A DNA stretch of 64,000 nt, from contig JAVHXV010000002.1 of NCBI GenBank assembly GCA_031119475.1, positions 186,001 through 250,000 of the forward strand, in the 5' to 3' direction. This document shows, in pieces, positions 25,964 through 33,243 of the stretch. The notes under the pieces are model-generated. The model searched no databases. It was not told where the DNA came from and saw nothing but the letters and a program-made list of their open reading frames with translations. Positions within the stretch are counted from its first letter, which is position 1, and the number at the start of each line of letters is the position of its first letter. The translations under genes and the position numbers were made by a program. This DNA is from Pedobacter sp. Lineage in GTDB: Bacteria; Bacteroidota; Bacteroidia; Sphingobacteriales; Sphingobacteriaceae.

Positions 25964-28069
25964 TTGGATAACAGTAAAATTAAAAGATATACCGTAACGG
26001 CAGCTTTGCCCTATACCAATGGACCAGTGCATATTGGCCACCTGGCCGGGGTTTATTTGCCGGCAGATATCTATGTGCGGTATCTCCGTTCCAACAACAG
26101 GGATGTGAAGTTCATTTGCGGCTCTGACGAAAATGGTGTTCCCATTACCTTAAAAGCTAAAAAGGAAGGCATTACTCCCCAGGAAGTGGTAGATAAATAC
26201 CATCGGATTATCGGTGACTCGTTCAAGGAATTTGGGGTATCATTTGATATTTATCACAGAACATCGTCTTTGACACACCACCAGACCGCTTCCCGTTTTT
26301 TTGAGAAGCTATATGAGCAAGGGGTTTTTACCGAGGAGGTCACCGAACAATATTATGATGAAAAGGCACAGACTTTCCTGGCCGACCGCTACATTACAGG
26401 TACCTGTCCGAAATGTGGCAACGAAAATGCTTATGGCGACCAGTGCGAAAACTGTGGCAGTACGCTGAATGCAACCGATCTCATCAATCCAAAATCAACG
26501 TTGTCTGGCGAGCCTCCGGTGCGCAAGGAAACCAAAAACTGGTTCTTGCCGCTTGATCGATATGAAGATCGGTTGAGGACCTACATCGAAAGCCATAAGG
26601 AATGGCGGCCAAACGTATATGGCCAATGCCAGAGCTGGCTCAATGCCGGGCTACAGCCGAGGGCAATGACCAGAGACCTGGATTGGGGCGTTAAGGTCCC
26701 GATCAAGGGAGCAGATGGAAAAGTGCTCTATGTGTGGTTCGATGCGCCGATAGGGTATATATCGGCCACAAAAGAGCTCTGCAACTATGCTTCGCTCGAT
26801 GTCTGGAACCCCAAAGCTGAAGAATATTATATCCGGCAGGTAGAAACCGATAAATGTGATTGGGAAGAATATTGGAAGGATGAAGAGACCAAATTGGTCC
26901 ATTTTATCGGAAAGGACAATATTGTATTTCATTGCATTATTTTTCCTGCTATGCTGATGGCCCATGGCGAATATATTTTGGCAGATAATGTGCCGGCCAA
27001 TGAATTCTTAAACCTGGAAGGCCAAAAAATTTCGACTTCTAAAAATTGGGCTGTTTGGCTGCATGAGTACTTAGAGGAGTTCAAGGACCAGCAGGATGTA
27101 TTGCGCTATGTACTTACCGCCACCGCGCCAGAAACAAAAGACAACGATTTCACCTGGAAGGATTTTCAGGCCAGGAACAACAATGAACTGGTGGCCATTT
27201 TAGGGAATTTTATCAATCGTGTAACGGTGCTTACCCATAAGTATTTTGATGGAAAGGTGCCGACCATGATGGAAATCACAGCGCAAGACCAGGCGGTAAT
27301 CGACGAACTGGCAACTTATCCGGCCAAAATCAGTGCTTCAATAGAGCAATACCGATTTAGGGAAGCCCTTGCCGAAGTAATGAACGTTGCGCGTTTGGGG
27401 AATAAATACCTGGCAGATACCGAACCTTGGAAGCTCATCAAAACAGATGAAGACCGTGTAAGGACCATCCTGAACATCAGCTTGCAGATTGCAGCGAACA
27501 TCGAGATTTTAATCGAACCATTTTTGCCCTTTACGGCTGATCAGTTGATGCGGATGTTAAATTATGGCGGGCATTTGTGGGCCGACGCAGGATCGATGAA
27601 CTTATTGAAGCGTGGACACCAATTAAATGAACCAACCTTATTGTTTGCCAAGATCGAAGACGATGCAGTCAATGCACAGATCGACAAGCTGAACCAGAGC
27701 AAAGCCTCAAATGCCCAAATTACATCGACTATCCCGGCAAAGGAGAACATCCAATTTGATGGCTTTTCGGCAATTGATATCCGTGTAGCCACCATTATTG
27801 CTGCCGAAAAGGTGGAGAAAACAAAGAAGCTGTTGAAGTTGACCTTGCTTACCGGACTTGACGAAAGAACGGTTGTTTCTGGCATTGCCGAACATTATCA
27901 GCCAGAAGAGATCATTGGCCAGCAAGTGAGCCTGATCGTGAACCTGGCCCCAAGGGAAATCAAGGGAATTGTGTCGCAAGGCATGATCTTGATGGCCGAA
28001 GATTCTGAAGGAAGGCTAACATTTGTAGCGCCTACATCAAAATTTGCGAACGGAAGCGTGGTGAGGTAG
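25964..28069 (+). CDS. metG: Methionine--tRNA ligase
   Basis: 701 residues. Class I synthetase: HIGH motif in [16 protein letters not shown] (~23-26), zinc knuckle [17 protein letters not shown] (~146-162), KMSKS loop in the variant form QKISTSKNW (~354), anticodon-binding helical domain, and a C-terminal EMAPII/Trbp111-type tRNA-binding domain ([15 protein letters not shown] to the end). It charges initiator and elongator tRNA-Met. The start is a TTG ([20 protein letters not shown]); no ATG is available upstream in frame, and family members begin in this way. Confidence 0.97.
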   Translation: MDNSKIKRYTVTAALPYTNGPVHIGHLAGVYLPADIYVRYLRSNNRDVKFICGSDENGVPITLKAKKEGITPQEVVDKYHRIIGDSFKEFGVSFDIYHRTSSLTHHQTASRFFEKLYEQGVFTEEVTEQYYDEKAQTFLADRYITGTCPKCGNENAYGDQCENCGSTLNATDLINPKSTLSGEPPVRKETKNWFLPLDRYEDRLRTYIESHKEWRPNVYGQCQSWLNAGLQPRAMTRDLDWGVKVPIKGADGKVLYVWFDAPIGYISATKELCNYASLDVWNPKAEEYYIRQVETDKCDWEEYWKDEETKLVHFIGKDNIVFHCIIFPAMLMAHGEYILADNVPANEFLNLEGQKISTSKNWAVWLHEYLEEFKDQQDVLRYVLTATAPETKDNDFTWKDFQARNNNELVAILGNFINRVTVLTHKYFDGKVPTMMEITAQDQAVIDELATYPAKISASIEQYRFREALAEVMNVARLGNKYLADTEPWKLIKTDEDRVRTILNISLQIAANIEILIEPFLPFTADQLMRMLNYGGHLWADAGSMNLLKRGHQLNEPTLLFAKIEDDAVNAQIDKLNQSKASNAQITSTIPAKENIQFDGFSAIDIRVATIIAAEKVEKTKKLLKLTLLTGLDERTVVSGIAEHYQPEEIIGQQVSLIVNLAPREIKGIVSQGMILMAEDSEGRLTFVAPTSKFANGSVVR

Positions 28070-28137
28070 GTAAGTAAAAGTAAAAAGCAGGTAGGTGTGA
28101 TTTCAGGGATTTTTCTTAATTTTTTAAGCGGAGTGCT

Positions 28138-28398
28138 TTAATACTCTTCTAGAGGCAACATAGGCGTTACTTTTTTCTTTTTGGTAAGCTTAACGCCAAA
28201 GAAGATGGGAAGGCCAGTAATAGCGATGATTAAAAAAGCTCCGATCACCGTTCCGATAAAGAAGCTTGCCGTATCGATACTTGGCTCTGCAATCATTGCC
28301 GCAAAACTTTTGCCCATTACGGGTAGTCCACCAATTAAGCATAGGAACATAAAAAGTGATCCGATAATGATGAGCAGGACACCAAAGAATTTTTTCAT
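28138..28398 (-). CDS. Small hypothetical membrane protein
   Basis: 86 residues with two hydrophobic segments (VLLIIIGSLFMFLCLIGGLP, then FFIGTVIGAFLIIAITGLPIFFG) and a Lys-rich stretch KLTKKKK before an acidic end. No family recognised. It follows the POTRA/HEAT-like gene (28427) by 28 nt on the same strand and may be the last gene of that cluster. Confidence 0.6.
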   Translation of the reverse strand: MKKFFGVLLIIIGSLFMFLCLIGGLPVMGKSFAAMIAEPSIDTASFFIGTVIGAFLIIAITGLPIFFGVKLTKKKKVTPMLPLEEY

Positions 28399-28426
28399 GC
28401 TTAAATATAGGAAATCTGCTCACTGA

Positions 28427-29425
28427 TTAAAAATGCAGCTTTTCCAATAGTTTACCATCATTATTTTTCCAGCTTTCAAAAGACTGGTCATCAGTCCACC
28501 CTTGTATCCTGCCGAGTAGGATGCAGGCCATGATGGCATGTTCCCGGCCGCGCCATTGCGACATTTCTGCAAGTGCTCCAATCCCTCCTTTCTTTAAGGA
28601 AGCCAACAGTTTAGGGTCAAGGTTTTGGGTGATGGGGATAAGGGCAAATAAAGCCTTGTCCCGATCTGACCAATAAATAGAATTGAGCAGACTGACAAAA
28701 TAATCGTATTTAAGCCTGATCTGAAGTTCTGGATGCTCGAAAGCATAAGCGCCTAGCGCAGCAAATGCCCTGAAAACATTGTTGCGCACCAATGGATCTG
28801 GATCATTTCCGGCAGCGTTCAACTGCTCGGCGACCTGCCTTTTATCGCTCATATAAGCGATAAATACGGCAGCTATGGCACGCTGTTCCTGATCTGTTGA
28901 ATGGTTGAGCACCAACTTTAACTCTTTGCGATAAAAATCTGCCAATAGCAGGAATTTTTTCTGAATAGCGCCCACCTCTGGATTCTTGTAAAGCGAATAG
29001 CCATTTATAAATTCATCAGCATGATCGCCTTTTGTAACGGCTACTTTTAGTGCTGCAAAAAATTGGTTATGGAGTTTGGTCAAGGTATCGGGTAACCGGT
29101 GGAGACTTCCTCTGATGCGACGATACTTGATTTCAGGCCCATTATTTTCACTAATACCCACATAAACCAGTTCCTTGCCTCCATCGCAGCACACAAACGA
29201 AACTTCGGCTTTTTTAACGCCTTTCACGGCTAAGAGCCTTTTTGTCAATGTGGTGGCCGAGACAGTTAAAGAATCTCCTTCCTTTATGCCCAAGGCATCA
29301 ATTAATGTTTCTTTTTTCAATTGCTGTAATCCATAGACATCGATGATGCCTGCCCGATGCTGTGCCCTAATACTGGTGTTCAAAGACAACAAAACGAAAA
29401 TAATGGATATCGAATGTCTTGCCAT
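28427..29425 (-). CDS. Secreted protein with POTRA-like and HEAT-like regions
   Basis: 332 residues, signal peptide MARHSISIIFVLLSLNTSIRAQ. Residues ~25-100 (IIDVYGLQQLKKETLIDALGI, KGVKKAEVSFVC) look like a POTRA-type beta-alpha-alpha-beta unit as found in surface-antigen and FtsQ-like proteins. Residues ~150-330 are helical with HEAT-like repeats (EQRAIAAVFIAYMSDKRQVAE, DPLVRNNVFRAFAALG, ALFALIPITQNLDPKLLASL). The combination suggests a periplasmic protein-interaction scaffold; the domain calls are by eye. It follows the PhzF gene with no gap. Confidence 0.6.
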   Translation of the reverse strand: MARHSISIIFVLLSLNTSIRAQHRAGIIDVYGLQQLKKETLIDALGIKEGDSLTVSATTLTKRLLAVKGVKKAEVSFVCCDGGKELVYVGISENNGPEIKYRRIRGSLHRLPDTLTKLHNQFFAALKVAVTKGDHADEFINGYSLYKNPEVGAIQKKFLLLADFYRKELKLVLNHSTDQEQRAIAAVFIAYMSDKRQVAEQLNAAGNDPDPLVRNNVFRAFAALGAYAFEHPELQIRLKYDYFVSLLNSIYWSDRDKALFALIPITQNLDPKLLASLKKGGIGALAEMSQWRGREHAIMACILLGRIQGWTDDQSFESWKNNDGKLLEKLHF

Positions 29426-30283
29426 TTAAATCTGGATGGTTTTTTGTTCAACTAAGGTTGCTGTCCCGCCCACAAGCAGACTTTTGATCTTTTGCTTGTC
29501 GATCAATAAATCTACTTTGATTGAACTTGGTGATGGAGGAGTCATCAACTTGCCCTGCTCAATGGCAAATTTATCTTTTCTGAGTCCGGTAGAAAATAGA
29601 TAACAAGCTAGAGGCCCTGCAGCCATACCTGTTGCCGACTCTTCTCTGATGCCATAGGCTGGAGCGAACATTCGGGCGGTGGCATCAAGACCTACCGCAT
29701 CGGTCCTACAAAAAACATAATAGCCAATCAGGTCATATTTTTCTGAAATCGATTGGATCATTTGAAAATTAGGGCGCAGGTGTAACAGCACATCTTCATT
29801 TGCAACTTCCACAATCAAAAATGCGTTCCCTGTATTTACGATCAAGGGCAATTCGCAAAAGGCATCTAATCCAAGCGAGTGAGCCACAAAATCGAGGTCA
29901 TCGGGCATTAACATTCTACATGTAGGAGCCTGTTGTTCCATAAATACTTCATTTTTGATAAGGCTGATATTGCGGTTGCCATCTATGGTTTCTTTGCTAG
30001 ACTGGGCTTTGCCGGCTAGCATCCCATTTTGTCGGAGATAAGAAAAGGTGGCAATGGTGGCGTGTCCGCAATGTGCAATCTGCCTTAAGGGCGTATAAAA
30101 ATCGAGCTTGAAATCTGCAGTTTTGGACCTGCTCACAAAAGCAGTTTCCGAAAGCCCTGTTTTGTAAGCGAGGCGCTGTCTTTCTTCGGCAGACAGATGA
30201 TCGGCGTCCAACACAACAGCAGCTGGATTGCCTCCTTTTCCATATTGGCTGAAAGCATTGATGAAATTAACGGTTATGTTCAT
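29426..30283 (-). CDS. PhzF family isomerase/epimerase-like protein
   Basis: 285 residues from MNITVNFINAFSQYGKGGNP (the ATG eight codons upstream is less typical). PhzF/DapF-like fold: KGGNPAAVVLDAD, LSETAFVSRS with the catalytic-type Glu, TPLRQIAHCGHATIATFSYL, and FAPAYGIREESATGMAAGPLA. PhzF isomerises a phenazine precursor, but most members act on unknown substrates and no other phenazine gene is here. It lies in the minus-strand cluster below the flavodoxin-like gene. Confidence 0.88.
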   Translation of the reverse strand: MNITVNFINAFSQYGKGGNPAAVVLDADHLSAEERQRLAYKTGLSETAFVSRSKTADFKLDFYTPLRQIAHCGHATIATFSYLRQNGMLAGKAQSSKETIDGNRNISLIKNEVFMEQQAPTCRMLMPDDLDFVAHSLGLDAFCELPLIVNTGNAFLIVEVANEDVLLHLRPNFQMIQSISEKYDLIGYYVFCRTDAVGLDATARMFAPAYGIREESATGMAAGPLACYLFSTGLRKDKFAIEQGKLMTPPSPSSIKVDLLIDKQKIKSLLVGGTATLVEQKTIQI

Positions 30284-30485
30284 GGCTTGGGTAAAATTGA
30301 TGAGCAATGTCTGGGGAATTAGGTTCGGGTAAAGGATGTCGATGGCCTGTCAAAGTTAGCTGCAGTAGTACTAGCACTTTGATGACAGGAAGATGAGTGT
30401 CCATATCGCCATTTATTTTTTCCTGTTGCACCAATGGCAAGAGGAGATAGGCGATGAAAACGATGGGCAGGATTAAAAATTTCAT
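30267..30485 (-). CDS. Small putative membrane-anchored protein
   Basis: 72 residues from MKFLILPIVFIAYLLLPLVQ, one hydrophobic N-terminal segment, then a short soluble part ending HEHNR. An alternative start at 30539 adds 18 residues. Its 3' end overlaps the PhzF start by 17 nt, and it fills the gap after the DoxX gene on the same strand. No family recognised; it may not be a gene. Confidence 0.35.
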   Translation of the reverse strand: MKFLILPIVFIAYLLLPLVQQEKINGDMDTHLPVIKVLVLLQLTLTGHRHPLPEPNSPDIAHQFYPSHEHNR

Positions 30486-30548
30486 CTTTGGTAGGGTTAA
30501 AAATGAGCCGGCAAATGAATTTCCGGCCCAAGGTTTCATGTGTGTGTT

Positions 30549-30992
30549 TTAATTTCGTGAAAAATATCTGTCGATGGCCAATCGGCCTCCGCCTGAAATG
30601 AGCAACGATAAGGTGCCGGCAATATAAAGGATGAAATATTCACAGCCTTCTCCCTTTTGCGTACCGAACCAGTTCATCCAAAAGCCATGTTGTATGCTAG
30701 AGGTAAAGATGATCCCCAGCATTAAGAAAGTAAGTGCAAGGCTTACAGGGCGGGTTAGGTATCCAAGCAATAATGCAATGGGCCCAAAGAATTCCAAGAT
30801 GATGATCACTAAACCAACAAGCCATGGCAGTCCCATGGTCTGCGTAAAAAAATCCATGCTCCCATCAAATCCAAAGCCACCAAAACTTCCAAGTAGTTTT
30901 TGTGCGCCATGTGGCATTAAAACTAAGGCCAAGAGTATACGCAAGACCAAAGGGGCGTAGCTGTTGTTTGTATTAAAGATTGCTTTTATCAT
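30549..30992 (-). CDS. DoxX family membrane protein
   Basis: 147 residues from MIKAIFNTNNSYAPLVLRIL. Four hydrophobic segments with the DoxX signature LRILLALVLMPHGAQKLLG, then LVGLVIIILEFFGPIALLLGYL and ALTFLMLGIIFTSSIQHGFW. It is a paralogue of the protein at 24615. It starts 7 nt after the SnoaL-like gene, within the run flavodoxin-like, SnoaL-like, DoxX, PhzF, a grouping that suggests redox or electrophile-stress function. Confidence 0.88.
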   Translation of the reverse strand: MIKAIFNTNNSYAPLVLRILLALVLMPHGAQKLLGSFGGFGFDGSMDFFTQTMGLPWLVGLVIIILEFFGPIALLLGYLTRPVSLALTFLMLGIIFTSSIQHGFWMNWFGTQKGEGCEYFILYIAGTLSLLISGGGRLAIDRYFSRN

Positions 30993-30999
30993 GACGTTT

Positions 31000-31359
31000 T
31001 TAATTGGCGTAAAAAAATTGTTCGTTGATGATCTGGCCATCTTGCCATTGCTGTACGGCGATTTGAGTATAGTTGCGTACGCCCCATTCTTTATGGGTAT
31101 AATCATAAGCCCACATGGTGAATGATGTATTTTCATTTACGGCTACAGCTTTGAGCTCCGCGCTGCGGAATTCGGTTACATTGGCCAAAAATTCCTGTTC
31201 TCGCTTTCTGTTCGCTGATTTTGAGCGGGTGGGCTCAAAGTTGTTTTCCTGCATGGATACTTTTTCGTGGTAATAATTTTCAAAAGCTTCCATTAATTTT
31301 CCCTGAAGCAGAAGGTTGTTCAGCCCTGTCAATGCTTCTTCGATTGATTGTTTGTTCAT
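31000..31359 (-). CDS. SnoaL-like (NTF2-fold) protein
   Basis: 119 residues: MNKQSIEEALTGLNNLLLQG, then MEAFENYYHEKVSMQENNFEP, NVTEFRSAELKAVAVNE and a C-terminal VQQWQDGQIINEQFFYAN. Length and motif spacing match the SnoaL-like NTF2 fold, small hydrophobic-pocket proteins of varied function. Its start overlaps the stop of the flavodoxin-like gene by 4 nt, so expression is coupled. Confidence 0.8.
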   Translation of the reverse strand: MNKQSIEEALTGLNNLLLQGKLMEAFENYYHEKVSMQENNFEPTRSKSANRKREQEFLANVTEFRSAELKAVAVNENTSFTMWAYDYTHKEWGVRNYTQIAVQQWQDGQIINEQFFYAN

Positions 31360-31928
31360 GAGTTGTTTTTTATGTGATTTTTTAAATTGATCTGTAAGAT
31401 CCGTTCAGCAAAAAGCTCCAATGTGAGCAAGTCGCCAGGATGGAATGTCCTAACTTCAACTTGGGTATTGTCAGACTGGACCATCAGTCCCTGATAGCTG
31501 GCCAATCGGTTCTGTCCCTCTGTCTGCATGTCACCGCAAAAGCGCGGTAAAATACCAAGGTTGATCCAATGCATGCCATGCTGTGCTGCGAAAATGGCGA
31601 TGGTCTGCAGGGTATGCTGCTTATCTCCACCAATGGTTGATGATACCGTAAATCCTGCCGCAAACTTGTCTTTCCACAATTGCCGATACCAAAAGCTCCC
31701 TGTTTTTTCCATAAATTGTTTAAACCCTGCCGAAACGGTTCCAAAATAAGTGGGACAGCCAAATACAATTGTATCACAAGTATGTAGCACTTCCCATTTC
31801 TTGTGGGCATGGGTGCAGTCGATCAAAAAAACCAATGTCTGCTGATGTGTTAATTTTTCGGCCAAAAGCTTGGCAACTTGTTTGGTGTGTCCAAAACCAC
31901 TATGGTATAAGACTGCAATTTTTATCAT
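31356..31928 (-). CDS. Flavodoxin-fold NAD(P)H oxidoreductase (WrbA-like)
   Basis: 190 residues from MIKIAVLYHSGFGHTKQVAK, with the FMN phosphate loop YHSGFGHTKQ, then DTIVFGCPTYFGTVSAGFKQFME and the flavin-contacting FTVSSTIGGDKQHTLQTIAI segment. WrbA-type proteins reduce quinones by two electrons in the cytoplasm. It is the first gene of the minus-strand cluster and is divergent from a Crp/Fnr regulator, with ~113 bp between start codons. Confidence 0.85.
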   Translation of the reverse strand: MIKIAVLYHSGFGHTKQVAKLLAEKLTHQQTLVFLIDCTHAHKKWEVLHTCDTIVFGCPTYFGTVSAGFKQFMEKTGSFWYRQLWKDKFAAGFTVSSTIGGDKQHTLQTIAIFAAQHGMHWINLGILPRFCGDMQTEGQNRLASYQGLMVQSDNTQVEVRTFHPGDLLTLELFAERILQINLKNHIKNNS

Positions 31929-32041
31929 ATGCATGGTTGTATCTGTTGATGCAAAAATGCCAAGCTTTGATTTTTTGGTCGAATACCTAGGTTATGAAAA
32001 TTCATTCACATATGTTAATTTTAATGCTTAAAGCAACCGCA

Positions 32042-32647
32042 ATGGCACTTCAGGAAGAACAGCTCAAACCTTTACTCGATCATTACGCAGCCCGGGGAGT
32101 TACCTTTGGAAATGATGAGATAGAAAAGATCGCGAGGGCATTCAGGCATAAAAAATTTCGCAAGAACCAATATGTACTGCAACAAGGAGATGTTTCACGG
32201 TATGAAACCTATGTGGTCAAAGGCCTGTTGCGCACCTATCTTGTTGATGAAAAAGGGCAGGAGCACGTGATGAAATTTAGCATAGAAGATTGGTGGGCCG
32301 GAGATCTCTATAGCTATTATCTAGAAGAGCCCACGAGTTATAATATCGATTGCTTAGAGGACACTGAAGTGCTGCAGATTACACGCGATGAGCTTGAACA
32401 GCTTAAAGCGACCATCATTGGGCTCAATCATTATTATGAGATCCTTTATCGCAATTCTGTAATCGCCTATAATAAACGTGTTGCTGCATCGCTTTGCCTA
32501 ACTGCTACAGAACGCTACATCAAATTCATTGAGCGTTATCCAGAAATCGACCAGCGTGTTCCAAATCATCAGATTGCTTCTTATCTTGGCATTGCGCCCC
32601 AAAGCTTAAGCCGCATTAGGGGCCAATATTTTAGGGGAAAGAAATAA
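32042..32647 (+). CDS. Crp/Fnr family transcriptional regulator
   Basis: 201 residues from MALQEEQLKPLLDHYAARGV. N-terminal cyclic-nucleotide-binding-like beta barrel (RKNQYVLQQGDVSRYETYVVKG region, DEKGQEHVMKFSIEDWWAGD) and a C-terminal helix-turn-helix (VPNHQIASYLGIAPQSLSRIRG). Like most Bacteroidota members it lacks clear Fe-S cysteines and cAMP residues. Location suggests that it controls the divergent flavodoxin/SnoaL/DoxX/PhzF genes. A hairpin lies directly after its stop codon. Confidence 0.87.
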   Translation: MALQEEQLKPLLDHYAARGVTFGNDEIEKIARAFRHKKFRKNQYVLQQGDVSRYETYVVKGLLRTYLVDEKGQEHVMKFSIEDWWAGDLYSYYLEEPTSYNIDCLEDTEVLQITRDELEQLKATIIGLNHYYEILYRNSVIAYNKRVAASLCLTATERYIKFIERYPEIDQRVPNHQIASYLGIAPQSLSRIRGQYFRGKK

Positions 32648-32670
32648 AAAAGCCACCAGATCTGGTGGCT
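32646..32670 (-). terminator. Hairpin terminator next to the split tRNA copy
   Basis: The 20-bp perfect palindrome AGCCACCAGATCTGGTGGCT (32651-32670), followed on the minus strand by a T run (32646-32651). It is identical to the terminator at 33012-33034 and may also end the Crp/Fnr message. Confidence 0.75.
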
Positions 32671-32674
32671 ACTG

Positions 32675-32754
32675 TGGTCTCGACGGGAATCGAACCCATA
32701 TCTAAAGTTTAGGAAACTTCCCTGCCTGCCGGCAGGCAGGTATTCTATCCGTTG
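32675..32754 (-). pseudogene. Split tRNA-Arg(CCU) copy with 20-bp palindrome insertion
   Basis: On the minus strand, the 3' part of tRNA-Arg(CCU), from the anticodon stem to the discriminator A, is identical to the intact gene at 33039-33110. Between tRNA positions 26 and 27 a perfect palindrome CCTGCCTGCCGGCAGGCAGG (32721-32740) is inserted. Upstream of it only 14 bp of the 5' half remain (32741-32754); the 5' acceptor strand is replaced by the end of the GIY-YIG gene. It cannot form a tRNA. The flanking terminator is also duplicated (73-bp perfect repeat, 32648-32720 and 33012-33084). Confidence 0.85.
32721..32740. repeat. 20-bp perfect palindrome CCTGCCTGCCGGCAGGCAGG
   Basis: Perfectly self-complementary. 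It is inserted exactly between two tRNA-derived segments that are contiguous in the intact copy (TTC before, TATTCT after on the plus strand). Confidence 0.95.
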
Positions 32755-33002
32755 GGCCCCAACAATGTCTTCAGAAACTCCTTGCCGGTACCAGACTTCA
32801 AGTATTTCTCCCGTTCCCTGGCATTTAGCCTTCCAGAAACGGACTCCTGGTAGACAAGGTCCCAGGGCCTAAACCCTTTTGTTGATCTCGTTTTACCAGA
32901 GTTATGCTCAAGAAGCCTCCTGGAAACATCACTGGAGAACCCGACATATATCCGATTGTCCTTCCTACTACGGATAGCATAGACGATAAAAACATCTTCC
33001 AT
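32745..33002 (-). CDS. Small GIY-YIG nuclease flanked by tRNA-Arg copies
   Basis: 85 residues from MEDVFIVYAIRSRKDNRIYVG. GIY-YIG family (UvrC N-terminal / URI type): FIVYAI stands for GIY, RIYVG for YIG, then the conserved Arg in SRRLLEHNSG and the metal-binding Glu in NAREREKYLKSG. Such domains cut DNA and occur in homing endonucleases and repair enzymes. It is transcribed away from the intact tRNA and its terminator (start 37 nt past the tRNA end). Its stop codon TAG is made of tRNA-derived sequence (ACGGATAG), so the last codons run into the split tRNA copy. This is consistent with a mobile or tRNA-targeting insertion. Confidence 0.88.
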   Translation of the reverse strand: MEDVFIVYAIRSRKDNRIYVGFSSDVSRRLLEHNSGKTRSTKGFRPWDLVYQESVSGRLNAREREKYLKSGTGKEFLKTLLGPNG

Positions 33003-33011
33003 ATAAACAAT

Positions 33012-33034
33012 AAAAGCCACCAGATCTGGTGGCT
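33012..33034 (-). terminator. Terminator of tRNA-Arg(CCU)
   Basis: Perfect palindrome AGCCACCAGATCTGGTGGCT (33015-33034), 4 nt after the tRNA, followed on the minus strand by TTTTA. It also separates the tRNA from the GIY-YIG start at 33002. Confidence 0.8.
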
Positions 33035-33038
33035 ACTG

Positions 33039-33110
33039 TGGTCTCGACGGGAATCGAACCCATATCTAAAGTTTAGGAAACTTCTATTCTATCCGTTGAA
33101 CTACGAAACC
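33039..33110 (-). tRNA. tRNA-Arg (anticodon CCU)
   Basis: 72 nt. Acceptor GGTTTCG pairs with CGAGACC (one G-U); D stem GTTC/GAAT; anticodon stem GAAGT/ACTTT with loop TTCCTAA, giving CCU for codon AGG; T arm ATGGG-TTCGATT-CCCGT; discriminator A. CCA is not encoded. A terminator follows directly. Confidence 0.92.
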
Positions 33111-33243
33111 TTGGAGCGACAAAGATAATAAAAGTTTTTAGTTGCTGAATGAAAATATCGCCATTGTAAATGATTGTATTATGTGGCTGTTTTTTAGTGA
33201 CTTAGCTTTGGTATAATCATTATGAGCTAACCTTAAACAGCAT

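Noticed and set aside
32675..32754. Group I intron or functional split tRNA
   Set aside because: The insertion is only 20 bp in the tRNA body, the 5' acceptor strand is missing, and no intron core is present.
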